64,000 bases of DNA. Origin: Valencia hispanica. Lineage: Eukaryota; Chordata; Actinopteri; Cyprinodontiformes; Valenciidae. The translations under genes were made by a program, and so were the position numbers. Shown here in pieces: positions 45,931 through 60,039 of this stretch; position 1 is the first letter of the stretch, and every line of letters begins with the position of its first letter. Below the pieces are notes generated by a model, which was not told the origin of the DNA, did no database searches, and saw only the letters and a list, made by a program, of their open reading frames with translations. The stretch lies in NCBI GenBank assembly GCA_963556495.2, contig OY747717.1, positions 3,746,501-3,810,500 of the forward strand, read 5' to 3'.

Positions 45931-48900
45931 GGAACATTTTGGCTTACCGGTGTTACGGAATAATACGTTTTCATGTTAACTGGTTACCAACCTCTGTTGT
46001 TTGAATCGTCTATTCAAAGTCCAGAGCTCAATGTGATTGAAATCCTGTGGTTTGGTTGTTTGGAGGGTTGGTTGGATTCAGTGGTTTTGGGTACGTTTGG
46101 TTGGTCGCCTGGATTAATCCAGACTTCCACTGGGTTGAAATACTGTGGTTTGGTAAGTTGGATAGTTAGATAACTGGTTTGATCAGTTTGTTGAGTCTGG
46201 TTCAGGTGATTGATTGATTGATCGATTGATTGATTGAGTTGGTCCAGGCCTCAGCCGGATTTCAAGCTTGAGGTCAGACCTTCAGAGAAGAAAAAGACTA
46301 AATAATTATTGCTGTTTGGAAGGGCTGAAGGTCCAAGCCACTTAATGCTGCTGTTTATCATATAAATCAGCCCCGAATTAGAGATAAACCATGAAATTAG
46401 CTGGTGACCAGAATCAGATGAATCTTCACTTTGATGGGCTCTGAGTTGGTTGGTGAGAAGCTGAAAAACCCAATCTCTTCCCAAATGTTGGATGCGCCGT
46501 ACCCGAGGACTACCCAGTTGTTCTCACAACACCCAGCTCTGTGAGCTGACCATGAACTCCATCAGATACCAAAGTAATCAGTCAGAAACTACAGACCAAG
46601 CTGATGATCTCTTTCAACCCAAACATAACTTCCTAATTAAGGGATTACCTACCACTGATACAGTGACGTAGTCCGGCTTATGGGCTTTATCCATCAGGAC
46701 CGTCGGCTCGCTCTCTTAGGTTTTTGATTTTTCCTTTTTTTTCTGGCATCTCTCTTCAACCTTTATCTGTATCCAAAAAAATTATATTTAGATGATCCTC
46801 AGAAGGGTTAAAGAACTTCATGAGTATTTTCACTCCAGAGTATGATTGGTGCTGTTTGCTTTGTAAATCAGACAGATGGATGCCGTCACTCAGGTCCTCT
46901 GGGTCTTCTAGCTTTCACTTTCTCTGGAAATCTGAACTTTTTAGGGATTCTGGTTAGAAGTCCATCTCTAATTCTGTTATCGACTGGGCCGCTCTGGCCA
47001 AAGGGGGTGGTGGGGGGGGAATGGATGCCATATGTAATCTATTTATCAGAGCTGGCTGCTGGGCCTTCTTCCTAATGACAGCTGGATTTTAGCAATCTCA
47101 TTATGAAGAGCACCAGTATGGAAATATCTGGACAGGGATGAATGTCTGAAAAATTTGTAAAAAAAAAAACAAATAACGGAGAAAATACAGAATCCATGGA
47201 AGACTTCATTCACCTTCAGACTTTGCTGATCGGGCTGCAAACTGTATTTCAGCTTATCGTTCAAATCAAACACTAATAAGAAGCTGAAGCAACAGCTAAC
47301 TGTAGTGTTCTCTACCTGCAGAGCTCCACCATCCATGTGGAGGGTCCCTCCTCTGGCGCTTTACATCCGCATTTACTCACTTAACTGTAATCCATCTTGG
47401 ATTTCATTCCACCTCAGATGCTTGTCAGGTGCGTTTGCACAGTCAGCTGTTTTGGAATCAAATGACTGTCTAACGATGCTCCGTTTGGCTCCGTGTGGGA
47501 TGATGAGATCTCCCAGAGCTCAATGCTTAGCAGCTTTAGCTAAACATGATAACAGAAAGTGATATTTATGGCCAATAAATATCTTTACTCTTAATTTATA
47601 AGGCTGGGATGACTGAGTGCTGTTTGCACAACAATTTCACGATAGAAACGGAAATCACTGCTCCTACATGGGGAAAATAGTCCAACTGTAGAGGATTTGT
47701 TGTCACAAAATATTCTGATTTCCTGTGGATGATTACAAGATTTAACTTGGAAAAGTTTTTCATCGTAACTGCAGAATTCTCATATTTCAGGCTTTTATTG
47801 CGTTTTTTTTAGCTCTTTGTGAGAACTTTAATACTTTGTCCTGTTATTAATGCTCCTGTGTTTCAGACACTAAAAAATCTGAAATGATGGTTAACAAGAC
47901 ACACTTTGTCTACAGATAAAACCTCCAACTAACTTAATGTTTGATACATTGTTTCTGCTTTTTTTTGATGGAAAAGACATTAATGGTTTTGGTTTGTTAA
48001 TGATGGTGAGAAGTTAGCTGGTCGACCTCAGGATAATGGTTAAAACCTGAACTGTTTGTAGCCTCAAACAGTCATAACTTTTTATTCTGTTCAGTAAATC
48101 ACTTTTCTGTTTACTGAATCTTTTTCTCCAACGTTCTATCTAAACATACGGCCAGAAAGAGATTTAAAGCAGAGCGGCAAAAGCAAATGAGGTAGATTAG
48201 CAGTGCTAGCCGAAAACTGAAAGTCCTCCAGGACATGTTACTGTGGAATATTGTATCTGCTGCGTGTAAATGGAGCTGTTAGCATTTCACGATAACCATC
48301 AGGCTGTTCTATAGCACTAGTGTCTTGGTGACCCAACAACCAATCAAAATGTTGATATTTAAATTTAGCTGAACCCATTAGTGTTCTTACATAACATTGT
48401 ACTTTTTTTTTCAACACCCTTTCTATGTACCTATATACATATTATACATCATTTGAAAGCTAAGATTCTTGAGATTCTATGATGTATGTCAATCGATACA
48501 ATCATGACTGTAGACACAGTAAACACTTTTGTGAAACCACTCAGAAATACTAAATAATGTCCAACTCATGGTTCAAAGCCACATGTCATTGACGGAACAG
48601 GGCCATCTCAAACAGAAACATTCTTTTTACGTCCACAAGGGTCCAGTTATTGTATTCCAATAAAATAGTTAGTCCACAACACGTCTTACGTCACCAATCC
48701 AACCTAATCTTCCGCTGAAAACCTTTGAAATTTTATTCAGATGTGTCAGTGTGAATGTGAAAATGAATTTATAATGAAGTTGTAAAGTGCTTTGAGGGTC
48801 TCAAAAAGACTTGGGGCGCCAAAAACGATTCTTTCTAAAAACCTCGACCAAAGTGAAGATTTGCGTTTTCTCCACTTTAAGCATTTGCTTGTGGACAGAA

Positions 48901-49280
48901 ATAACTTTTAGGAGTTTTAGGATTCGCAACGTCACTGTCTGCGACAAATATACTCCGACATCATGTGTGCGACCTGTGTTTGCGATCAGAAACGGCATTT
49001 ATGCCCTCAGAGATGTGCTGGCATCATCGATTGTCCAAACACTTTTTGCTTGATTTTTTTGCAAGCTCAATTACTGCTGTATGTAGAAGTTAGAAAGTTA
49101 CTCTGGTTGGATTGGATTTGGAGGAACTACTGCCCCCTACAGGTTTGGCATGTCTCTGAATGTGCTTAATAACGCAGTTATGCGGTTCATTTTTAAAAGA
49201 AAACCCGGCTACGTGTGTACATGGCTTAAGAATCCGGCTGTTAATTTCTCCTGTTGGGTAAAAGAGTTAGGGTTAAGAAA
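45931..49280. other. intron with GGTT-rich and ATTG stretches
   Basis: 46040-46170 has GGTTGGTTGGAT words, the opposite-strand version of AACC arrays; 46208-46237 is an ATTG run. The rest is unclassified. 46310-46400 could be conserved non-coding sequence. ORFs at 46842-47562 and 48811-49169 lack domains. Confidence 0.45.
48740..48815 (+). repeat. SINE/LINE 3' tail fragment
   Basis: GTCAGTGTGAATGTGAAAAT and GTTGTAAAGTGCTTTGAGGG with GTCTCAAAAAG match the tail part of the SINE at 31.7 kb in opposite orientation. Confidence 0.5.
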
Positions 49281-50359
49281 TAGGGGTGTGGCATCTTGGG
49301 TGCCTCACAATTTAGTTTAAATTATAAAACAATTATTTTTGTTGCATATTTTTTCCCTGTTTAGGTTTTTTTTCTTCATTCCTTTCATGGCTCCTTTTTA
49401 CTCTTAAGTCCATCCAGTTTCCATTAATTGAAGCATCCAAACCAATTGATGTTCCGTCTTTTGTTCATGTCAAATCACAAATCAAACCAACACATGTTCA
49501 AAATGTTTCACCATCATATCAAGGTCATATTTTCAATGAAAGCTTTATGCAGTCATGCTCTATGTGGTTAAAAAGAAAAATTTTATAAACTTCAGATCAG
49601 CTTTTACAAGTCAACCATTACAGAAATGACTTTAAAATTTAAATAGAAATAATTAATTTTCTATATTAGAAAATAAACCTATAACAATAATAGCTTCCTT
49701 TTTAAGTAGTACAGAACAAAAATTACACAAAAATCTGAAATTATACTCTGAGAAAATAAGTATTATTTTCCTATTCAAAGTAATAGAAAATAAAAAGCAG
49801 CATTCTCCCAAAGACACTTAGTTTAAACTCCAGTCTTTGTTTTTTTCGCTATCAATTTAATATAGAACTGTAACTTTGCAGCGTTTTCATAATTTTTGTG
49901 TCAGTTTGACCAATGGGATGTTTGCCACCTGTCATACACAGAAACTAATCTACCAGCTATGAGTACGCTGCTCTCCGCCACACATTAGTTGCCACCAGGA
50001 TGGAATGAAGGACATTTCCTTCCGGTTTCATACTTAAAGCTACACTTGGGCTGATGTCTGGTAAACATGAGCTGCAGCTCGGGGAGGACGCCCCGTCAGC
50101 ACCGAAAGAGTGGAACATGTTGCTGCTAACATGACACACGACAACAAAGACGCTTATTTCACAACTAAAGTGCAAAATATTTGCTTTATTTTGTAAATTT
50201 CATGCTGCATGGCTGAAACACTTGCTGCAGCCATGATGTTCCCGCCAGTCCGTCCCCTAAAAATGAAAAATTTGCATAAAACGCATATTATGAAAAATTA
50301 TCGTTTTTTTGGGATCGCTGTCACAATTAATCTATTAATGGTGAATCAGCACACCCCTA
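49281..50359. mobile_element. hAT-like non-autonomous element, TAGGGGTGTG ends
   Basis: Left end TAGGGGTGTGGCATC, right end CACACCCCTA. Flanks TTAAGAAA (49273-49280) and TTAAAAAG (50360-50367) agree at 6 of 8 positions, fitting an aged hAT-type 8-bp duplication. 1079 bases, AT-rich, no transposase. Just inside the right end lies GATCGCTGTCACAATTAATC. Confidence 0.65.
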
Positions 50360-51605
50360 TTAAAAAGACAAAAAAGGCTGTTGTTAAAAACTGCTTTTAT
50401 ATAGAGGGTTGAACATTTACTGGTGAACATGTAGCTTCAAACCGACTACAGCTGTCTCAACATTTTTATAGAAACAGTTCCAGCTCTGTTGCAGATTCTC
50501 AGCCATCCCGGACACGGTGATCCTAAATAAACTGGACTTCTGCTCGTTTCACCTCTCTTCTGAAAGGCGATAAAAGCATTGAGAATGAGATGTGAAACGT
50601 GTTCAGGAGACAAAAAGAAGTGTGGTAGTATCTAAGCTCCTAAGGCCGCTCTAACTGTACCAGTTCAGCCGTGGAACCATGCGACTGAAAACCTCTCTGT
50701 ATTGTAGGTGTTTTCACCTTTGAGAAGTGAGTTCTGGTTCCCCTGATGTACAAATCTATAAAAGCAGTGCGCTCGCTCGCTCTTCAGCACACACACACAC
50801 AATGTTTTGTATGAGCTCCTTCTTGGTCTTTTGATCCGCAGCTCTTATCTCCCACTGTGCAACACACATTTTACGGCTCGGGATGCCGACTCGGCAGCAG
50901 AAGCAGCCCCCCCCGCCGACCCCATCGCACGCGCACGCACAAAAAAGGGGTTATTTTGGGGTCGCCTCTGGGAACACAATGGAAGGGGCACTCCCACCCA
51001 CACAAAGGCGGCCGCACGTGTCCAAAATCCTGGCAGGAGTCTGTGAACACGACCGCCTGTGTGTTTAAATGTGTTTGCAGTGTGACTAAAGGCTTTCAGA
51101 GCCACAATAAGACGTGTGCCTGTGCGATGATTAATACCGGGCCAAAAGAAGTGTGCCCGCTCAGTTGTTATCAGCTCACTGGAGACTCACTGGCCGGCCT
51201 GCAGCTTTTTTTTCAGCGTGAAAAGAAAGAAATGAAAAGGTGGGGGAAAGAAAAGTCTCCCTTTATCCTCACACCATCTTTAGACGTTTGGAAATCAGCG
51301 CTGCAGAGATGGAGTGATGTAAGGATACAGGTCTTTGTCTTCTCTGGTTCCTCCTTTATGTCAAGTTTTTGACGTCGTCTCTCTACACAGGGGAAAAAAC
51401 AAAAAAAACAATGAGCATTCAGGGCCTACAAGCTAGGGCTTCGTGGAGTCAAAGCCGTGTTTCGGTTATACACCTCTATTCAGGATCACCTGCTGCCTAA
51501 AGACCATGTATGGCTGTATGACCACAGGTTCTTCTGAGACATGTGCAAACATAGCGACTTGGGTTAAAGATTCCTTAGAAAGCCTTGAAAACGTGTTGTT
51601 TGTAT
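50360..51605. other. intron, no recognised gene
   Basis: GC-richer stretch at 50780-51070 with CA repeat (50789-50801) and CCCCCCC runs. The 171-codon frame at 50857-51372 shows no domain or codon pattern convincing me it is coding. Confidence 0.45.
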
Positions 51606-52218
51606 TAGTGGTGGGCAATATAAAAGGTGTAAGGTAGAAATTATATAAATTTAGCCAAAGGTAGAGATTTTGACCATAGAGGCCTACTGCAATAGAGCAT
51701 TTTGATGTCATCAAGGAGGATAAATTCTGATCAGTGTTCGTCTTTACACTACATATTGCAACTTTAAAATTAGTTGTTTTCCATTTAACGGGGAAAAAAC
51801 CTGTTGAACTTGAAGCATTTTTAATTCAAATATGTGCAGGTTCATTTTTTTGCGATATCAAATTTATAAATAAGTAACCAGGAAAGTGGAACTTACAATT
51901 TTGAACTTTGTGTTTAAAAAAACAAAACATTTAGCTTTTAATTAATTTAAAATATCTTCATCTTCATGTTGTAAAAATTTTTGTTTTGCATTTTTTGGAA
52001 AAAAGATTAGAGTATTTTTTAAAAGCATTTTGCAAAATAAATGATCTTTAAATGGCATTCTACAGTTTTTTGAAGTTCTGCTGATGTATCTGGAAAGTGG
52101 GAATGTTCATAAACTGTCATTTTGACATATATAAAGAAAAGAATACAATTTTTATAGTTTCCATACATGTTTTAGATTATATCGCAATACAGATTTGAGG
52201 CTATATTGCCCAGCCCTA
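51606..52218. mobile_element. hAT-like MITE with perfect 8-bp target duplication
   Basis: Left end TAGTGGTGGGCAATAT, right end ATATTGCCCAGCCCTA. GTTTGTAT is present exactly at 51598-51605 and 52219-52226. 613 bases, AT-rich, no coding frame. A similar GGGCTGGGC end occurs at 55372-55685. Confidence 0.85.
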
Positions 52219-52699
52219 GTTTGTATTTCCAAACTTTATTCCTTGTTTCATCCGTCCGTCCAACTCAAAAAGTTATGGACGGATTTCCATAAAGTTTTCA
52301 GGAAATGTCCGCAATGGGACCAGGAACAACTGATTACATTTTGGGGTTGATCCGACATGAAGCGCGTATCCACCCACCGACCAGCCATTTTAACCTCCTT
52401 TCACAGCAGCCCCGAATCTCAGCTCTCAACTAGAAGAGCGCAGCCGTACGTCTCATTAAGAGACATTTTATTGGAAAAGTACCGAAAGTTAGAATTAGAT
52501 AACATGAGGGATGGGGTGAATGTGTGACCCTGCGCGGAGGTATGAGTGCTTTTCTAGTTTTAATTCAACACATGCTTTTTTAAATTATTTTTTTACTTTG
52601 CCTGAAAATCGGCAATAGGGTTTATGTAACCAGATCTGCTCGGGGAACCCTGCGCTTGCCGATAACGCCACTGGGACAAAACTACGTTGCGCCCCCTGC
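52219..52699. other. intron with short dispersed repeats
   Basis: 52255-52390 (CAACTCAAAAAGTTATGGAC, TCAGGAAATGTCCGCAATGG, TGATTACATTTTGGGGTTGA) resembles a widespread animal repeat from memory. 52628-52668 is the reverse complement of the 27.1 kb SINE-like block. Confidence 0.45.
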
Positions 52700-53056
52700 C
52701 AAGCACTATATGGTGAAATTTAAAAGAGACATAAATGTTTACAGTTCAAGTGGGAATCATCAAGAAAACGTGACACATCTTTTCTGGTCCTGCTCTTTCA
52801 CACGTGGGCTTTGGAAAGAGTTTAGCAGGTGGTTATTAACCGGATTTTCACAGATTTTCCCTCACGATGGATAAATGTTTAATTGTACCTAAAAATCAAT
52901 AGAAGAAAAAGACTCTCGAAACAATTCATATACGTAAATATTTGCTGGTACATTACTTATATAACACCCCTGGCTGTTTGTATCTGTTGAATCCTTCTGT
53001 ATACTTAATTTGTTGGTGTGTTGTATACTTGCTATTTGTTCAATAAAGTTCTGCAC
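52700..53056 (+). mobile_element. L1-like LINE 3' remnant
   Basis: In frame on the + strand: GNHQENVTHLFWSCSFTRGL then WKEFSRWL, which fits the C-terminal zinc-knuckle-like block (E..HLFW.C...R.LW) of L1-type fish LINE ORF2. After a stop (52872) translations still read RKKDSR/IHIRKYLL-like words typical of the extreme C terminus. It ends at CAATAAAGTTCTG. The first cysteines of the block are lost. Confidence 0.5.
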
Positions 53057-53143
53057 AACGGACCACTGAGGGTCCAAATGAGCTGATGTGTCAGGATTTA
53101 GTTGTTGGTTCTCAAACCGCAGGAGGCTGGTGCCACAAACTGA

Positions 53144-54755
<1,612 letters not shown>

Positions 54756-55145
54756 AACATGTATATATAAATATAGTACAAGCAGACAGCTGTTGGGAAA
54801 ATCCCTTCTCATCAACGGGAATTCCTCCGACCGTTTTATCAAAAATAAGAAGTTAACGCTGATTGGATGCTACTGGTAGCCATATGGATGTCAGCTGGTT
54901 TTTCTCTAGTATCAGTGATGTTTAGTGATAGCTGGGAGTCGTTTCTGTTTTGTTTTGGTGTCACTTTTTAAAGTTGCCCCGCGGAACGTTGTACTGCGCT
55001 CTGAGTTCCCCACATAAACATTCTGCATGTGTTCATTTAGAAAACAGCGGGATTCCTTCGGTACATGTGCGTACCGAATCGACAGGGCCGTACCGAAAAA
55101 TCCTCCGAATACCTGTACCGTTACCCCCTAGCGGTGGGTGATGGT

Positions 55146-55371
55146 ACAGGGCTGAGCAATATGGAAAAAATATGTATCACAATAATATTTTTAATATCAG
55201 TCTATCAATATACATCACGATATAAAACAAATCACTTTTTTTGTCAGTATTTAAAATTCCCTGGTACTATTTGAAGATATCAGAAGGTAACGTTTGATTT
55301 AAAGATTTATTTTCGAAGGTTGATCATGTGATTGGACATTATACAATTGTTTCTGAGCAATTAAAGAAGGC
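55146..55371. mobile_element. hAT-like fragment, CAGGGCTGAGCAATATGG end
   Basis: CAGGGCTGAGCAATATGGAA followed by ATATACATCACGATATAAAA. Same end class as 51606-52218. It stops where the next element starts. Confidence 0.5.
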
Positions 55372-55685
55372 TAGGGCTGGGCGATTTGGATAAAAAAAAC
55401 AATAAAATCTTAAGCCAAATTCGATTTTTGATACAAATCGATTTTTTTCCCTCTCTTTCTATTCTTAAAAAGCAATTACAAATATTTAAAATGCAAAACT
55501 TGCTTTTATTTCAATCTTCCGATCTTTGACCTGAATCTGAAATCCAGATAAATAGACGCTGTAAACGAGATGGAAGGCCTCAGGCGGGCTGACATCGCTT
55601 CGAACTACAGAAACCCAAGAGGTCCATTGGGGAATTTTTTTCATCATTCGATAAATTGATATAATCGATATATTGCCCAGCCCTA
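55372..55685. mobile_element. hAT-like MITE, TAGGGCTGGGCGATTTGG ends
   Basis: Left TAGGGCTGGGCGATTTGGAT, right GATATATTGCCCAGCCCTA. Inside are AAATTCGATTTTTGATAC words and an unsupported minus-strand ORF. Target duplication not visible. 314 bases. Confidence 0.7.
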
Positions 55686-56985
55686 GTCGATAGCAGCTAA
55701 TGGTTGTCATGGAAACTTGGTGACTTGATTTTACCCAGCTGTTCCACCTATCTGGTCACAGTTCCAGCTGTTTAAAATAGTTAATTATAAAATTCAGACC
55801 AGGATCTTTTTTTCTTGTGGCCTTTTACTGACTTGTGAAGATAAAAACACATTTGGTTCTCTTAAATGGCTTGTTCTCCTGTCTTTCCCATTTTGAACTG
55901 TAGCTAAAAGAAAAACAGGCCTCTGTGTTGCATCATGTGCATTCCCCAGGAAACAGGAAGCCGTGGATGAAATGTTCCCAAACACTGATAAACTTAAAAC
56001 AGTGAAATCTTTAGAACTTGGAGATAGAAAGTCAGAAAGCATAACAGTGCTGCTCCTCTTCAGGTTTCTTTGTCTAAAATGTTTTGTTTTAGTTTAAACA
56101 TGTACATCATCATCACTCATCTTATTGTAGCACATATGTTTGGCTCAGTTGTATCTTGGCCCTACATTCAGAGTGTTTTCACGTTGTTAAAACAGCTGCA
56201 GGTTCAGGTTTTGCTCCAGAGTCGTCGTGTTTTCCAAACTCAGAACTCCCCAGCTCGAAACTTCAGTGTTGGATTAGAGGTAAGGAGAGAGAAGGGATTG
56301 ATTTTCACCCACCAAGCCTGACACCTTAAGGAGCTCGGCACTGATTTTCACACACACTGGCGCGCTGTGCCTGCAGCACTGCGCCTTGGTGGGCATCAAA
56401 CCTGCCCTAAGTAAGGCTACTCTTCCATCCCGCTGCCTCCGAGCCCTGATAGGCTGCCTCAGGGGGGCATCCGCCCGGCGACAGGACCTATGCTCCCACT
56501 GATAGGCTGTGGAGCGTGATGCCTCCTGGTTGAACCTGAGCACAGCATCCAGCTCACCTGTGTGGAATCGATGAACACACACTTCATCAGCTGGAAATAA
56601 CTGCAGACAGTGTGAGCTCAGTGTATTACATGATTTAAAAAGGGAAGCCGTTCCCACTTCACAATGTTTCCCTCTTTCCCTCCCAAATTGTTTTTGATTT
56701 AAGGACACTGGACCAGGAAGAGTTTCACGTGTTCTTTTGTCTCTGTAAACACTTCCTTAGGCATGGATTGTAGGACTCGAGTCCTGGACTTGGACTCAGG
56801 TCCTGACTCGAGTCACGTTTATGAGACTTGTGACCCAAGCAGTACCCCAATGACTTCTACTTGGACTCGGACTTGCAACGTGATAAATTGTTGTTGTTGG
56901 AATTAGCATGTAGCCGATGCTAATGTTAGCTTGATATATATCAGATTACTGGACAAATTTAACAACTTCCTAAAGTCTTTGTAAG
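55686..56985. other. intron; one short ACTCGAGTC repeat
   Basis: 56775-56885 (GACTCGAGTCCTGGACTTGG and CAGGTCCTGACTCGAGTCAC) is a dispersed-repeat fragment reminiscent of the words at 43.5 kb. The 144-codon minus ORF (56274-56708) lacks a domain. Confidence 0.45.
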
Positions 56986-57250
56986 CAGTGGTCCCCAACC
57001 TTTTTTTCTCCACGGACCGGTTTAATATATGACAATATTTTCACAGACCGGCCTTTAAGGTAAATAATAACGGACGGTGTAATTTTAAAATGATAACTAG
57101 ACGTAAATCCAATGTGTATTCGCAGCTTTATTAACTCTGGTCGCCATAGTAACATTTAAACATACCTTTAATAATTCAAGATTTACCACAAAATCAAATA
57201 CAAAGTGCATGAAAAATCTAACTCACCACAATGCTGAATCAGTGAGAGCC
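56986..57250. mobile_element. hAT-like fragment, CAGTGGTCCCCAACC end
   Basis: CAGTGGTCCCCAACCTTTTT followed by CACGGACCGGTTTAAT and CACAGACCGGCC is a well-known hAT terminus in vertebrates. GTCGCCATAGTAACATTTAA lies further in. The right end is not found, so the copy is partial. Confidence 0.65.
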
Positions 57251-58455
57251 TTGGACCTTTTCCCCTTTCCAAAGAAACGATCGAGAGACATTTGTTTTCT
57301 ATCCATCTTTACATTACGAACTCATAGTGAGGGGATCTCATCTTGACATTATTTAACGGCACTGTAATCTGGAGTCATCAATTGGAGTCGATGGAAACTA
57401 TGTTTTTTGGTATTTTATGCAGGAACCAGCAGCAATGTTTTCCCTCTTAGGTGAGCGCTTGGTGACTGCTGTGTGTTTCAGCTGTTACGTGTACAAAGCC
57501 AGTCTAATGTATGCCACCGCCTTTGCTTTAAACTGGACCATAATTTGCTTTGATTTCAGCTATATATACTGAAAGCTTGTGCTCTAACCACCACAATGTA
57601 TAGATTAAGTGGAAGATTGATTTTCCAAGATGAGCTCAGGACTAAAGCTGCAGCTTAATGCATTCTCTCACTTCTAACTTTTCTCCAAGACTATTTTACA
57701 GGTAAGTAGCCAAAATAACAGCTCAGACATTATATTTAAGTTATAAGAGTGAAGATTTTGTCCACTAAAACAGAATCAAGTTTCTAGTAAAGACGAACAC
57801 CAACCACATACAACCTTACAATTGACTCCCGTTACTTGCGTCTTACTTTTCAGTCAAAATTTCAAACCCATGTTTCTGTCTGATGCTGAAAGCATTAAAA
57901 TATAAGGATAACAGCAGCTGTTTTGGGAATTTGACTATAATAACACAGTTTATTTGAGCAAGGACAATAGGAGTGAATAAAAGAGATGTAAATAAGCTAG
58001 GTTGTAAATGTTTTGGCGATTGTTTTTAAACTTTAAACAAAACATGATGAATGAATAAGAACGAGTTGACGTCTGAACTGAATTTAAAGCTAGTTGTCAT
58101 TGAAAAGGAACTTGGACAATGTTTTCCCGGTTTTAGATCCTAAATTCTTCTTCATTCCCTATTGGGAACAAACTGCGTTTGTGTGCAGGTGTTCATGTAC
58201 AGGTTCCTCCTTGCGCAGTACATTTTCAGGTTTCATTTGTGGATGCAGCAGCAGCCGGTTCTGCTGATCATGCTGGTTTTCCAAGGTTCTCCAGAGTTCA
58301 TGTGGATATATAGATGTCAGTGAGACGGGGGTTTCTAGAGCAGCGGCGCTTGACTGCACAAAGGTCACTCAACCCAAATCTTTTAGCATCTTTGTGGAGA
58401 CTGGAGAAGTAGAGAAATCGCAAATCTTGCAATTGGGAACAAAGAATGTTTAATG
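57251..58455. other. intron, no recognised gene
   Basis: No element recognised. Confidence 0.5.
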
Positions 58456-59010
58456 CTTAGTTTTGAACCCATCCAAACCCTAAGCCAATGCATTTAGCCA
58501 ATCAGTTTGGAGATGTCTTTATTTTTTCCAGCTGTATAGAAACAAAGCTCGGACCTAAGGAAGAACGATCAAGAGTCAGCACACAGCTTCAGTTAGTCCA
58601 GCTAGAAACTACTGGTCAGCCCCGAAATCTAGGTGTAGTAATGGACTCAGATCTGAACCTCCAGGGTCACATAAAGGTCAGCCTTCTATCACCTGAAGAA
58701 CATTTCTAGGATTAAAGGAGTGATGTTGCAACAGGACCTGGAAAAACTCATCCATGCGTTTATCTTTAGTCGGATTGATTACTGCAACAGCGTCTTCACA
58801 GGTCTGCCTAAAAAGTCAATCAGACAGCTGCAGCTGATCCAGAACACTGCCGCTCGTGTTCCTCACTAGAACCAGGAAAGTAGAGCACATCACCCCAGTT
58901 CTAAAGTCCTTACACTGGCTCCCTGTAGCTCAGAGAACAGACTTCTAAATACTTTTACTAGTTTATAAGTCATTACATGGCTTAGCACCAAAGTATGTTG
59001 AAGATCTACT
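58456..59010 (+). mobile_element. L2-like LINE 3' fragment, frame-shifted
   Basis: Plus-strand copy of the family at 20.3-21.3 kb. It reads [37 protein letters not shown], then after a shift (about 58675) [40 protein letters not shown], and after another shift (about 58860) the LHWLP region. It ends before a C run (59022-59036) without the usual 3' tail. Several frameshifts make it non-functional. Confidence 0.85.
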
Positions 59011-60030
59011 GTTACTATACAACCCCCCCCCCCCCAAATTGCCAAATCAGTGTACTGACAAGAAAGCAGGTGCTTTAAAACCTCAGACAATCTGAAAGGA
59101 TGATTAAAAACATGTTTTCTCCTCTCTCTCTCTTTCCATACCTTCCTCCTCAGTCTGTTTCCCTTTTCTCCTTTGGTTACCCGCTCCCCTCCCCTCTCCA
59201 GTTATGAAATTGAAAGATGGATCCGTGTTGTTAGTGAACAGTGCTGTGTGTGATGAATGAGAGCTGTCTGCCCGGTGAGAGCCAGGGTACAGTAGTCTAT
59301 ACCGCCGAGCAGAGATTTATGTTTTCACGGAGTTTAGAGGGGGGGGGAAATGGTGGGGAGATGGAGCAGAGGAGAGGAAGGATGGACGGATGGTGACAGC
59401 AGGAGTGCAGCTGGGCAGTGAGAGGGACGAGCTGCACTTCAGAGTTTAGTCTCTGCTCACAGCTAAATGTGAGAAAAGCCGGATCCCCTCCTGAGACTGT
59501 TCGCTGCAAACTGTGACATTTTCAAACATTCATGAGAGCTGATTGGAAATTGAGTTTCACTTCACAGTATCGGAACGGCAGCGATGAGAAGGCAGGGAAA
59601 AACAAATCAAGCAAATGTAATTTGAACTTCCATCCGCACTTTGTTGGCCAGCGTTTGTAATGAACTTTGAGGCGTTTTAGTCGGTTTGAAACCAACTCCG
59701 GCCCATTTCCCCTCTTGGTGCGGTTCGTTTGTATAGACGTGAACGCAGCAGTTCCACTGGTGTGCGGCCCAAAGCAACCGTACCGAGAACGTTTGGAGGA
59801 GGCGGTTTGCTTATGGAATGAACGTGATCCAACTTCCATCTAACACAGCTACCGGGGAAGCCCTGCAAGCTTGATCTAGACACCTTCCTGTAGCCAGGTG
59901 TGCAGTGCATTGTGGGAAGAAACTTTCAAGACATCATCTTAAAATGATTTAGTAAACTTCTCCGTTGATTCTTCTTAAAATACAACCCAGGAACAAACCG
60001 ATGAAACTATTAAATTATCCATCTTTTCAA
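59011..60030. other. intron, no recognised gene
   Basis: C run at 59022-59036, GGGGGGG at 59340-59347. 59640-59930 includes CGGTTTGAAACCAAC and AACCGTACCGAGAACG words like a fish MITE, but ends were not fixed. Confidence 0.45.
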
Positions 60031-60039
60031 CAAAGGGCA

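Noticed and set aside
50857..51372. 171-codon plus-strand ORF in a GC-richer stretch
   Set aside because: Overlapping ORFs in other frames and on the other strand, no domain, no splice or homology support.
56274..56708. 144-codon minus-strand ORF
   Set aside because: No recognised motif; surroundings look intronic.
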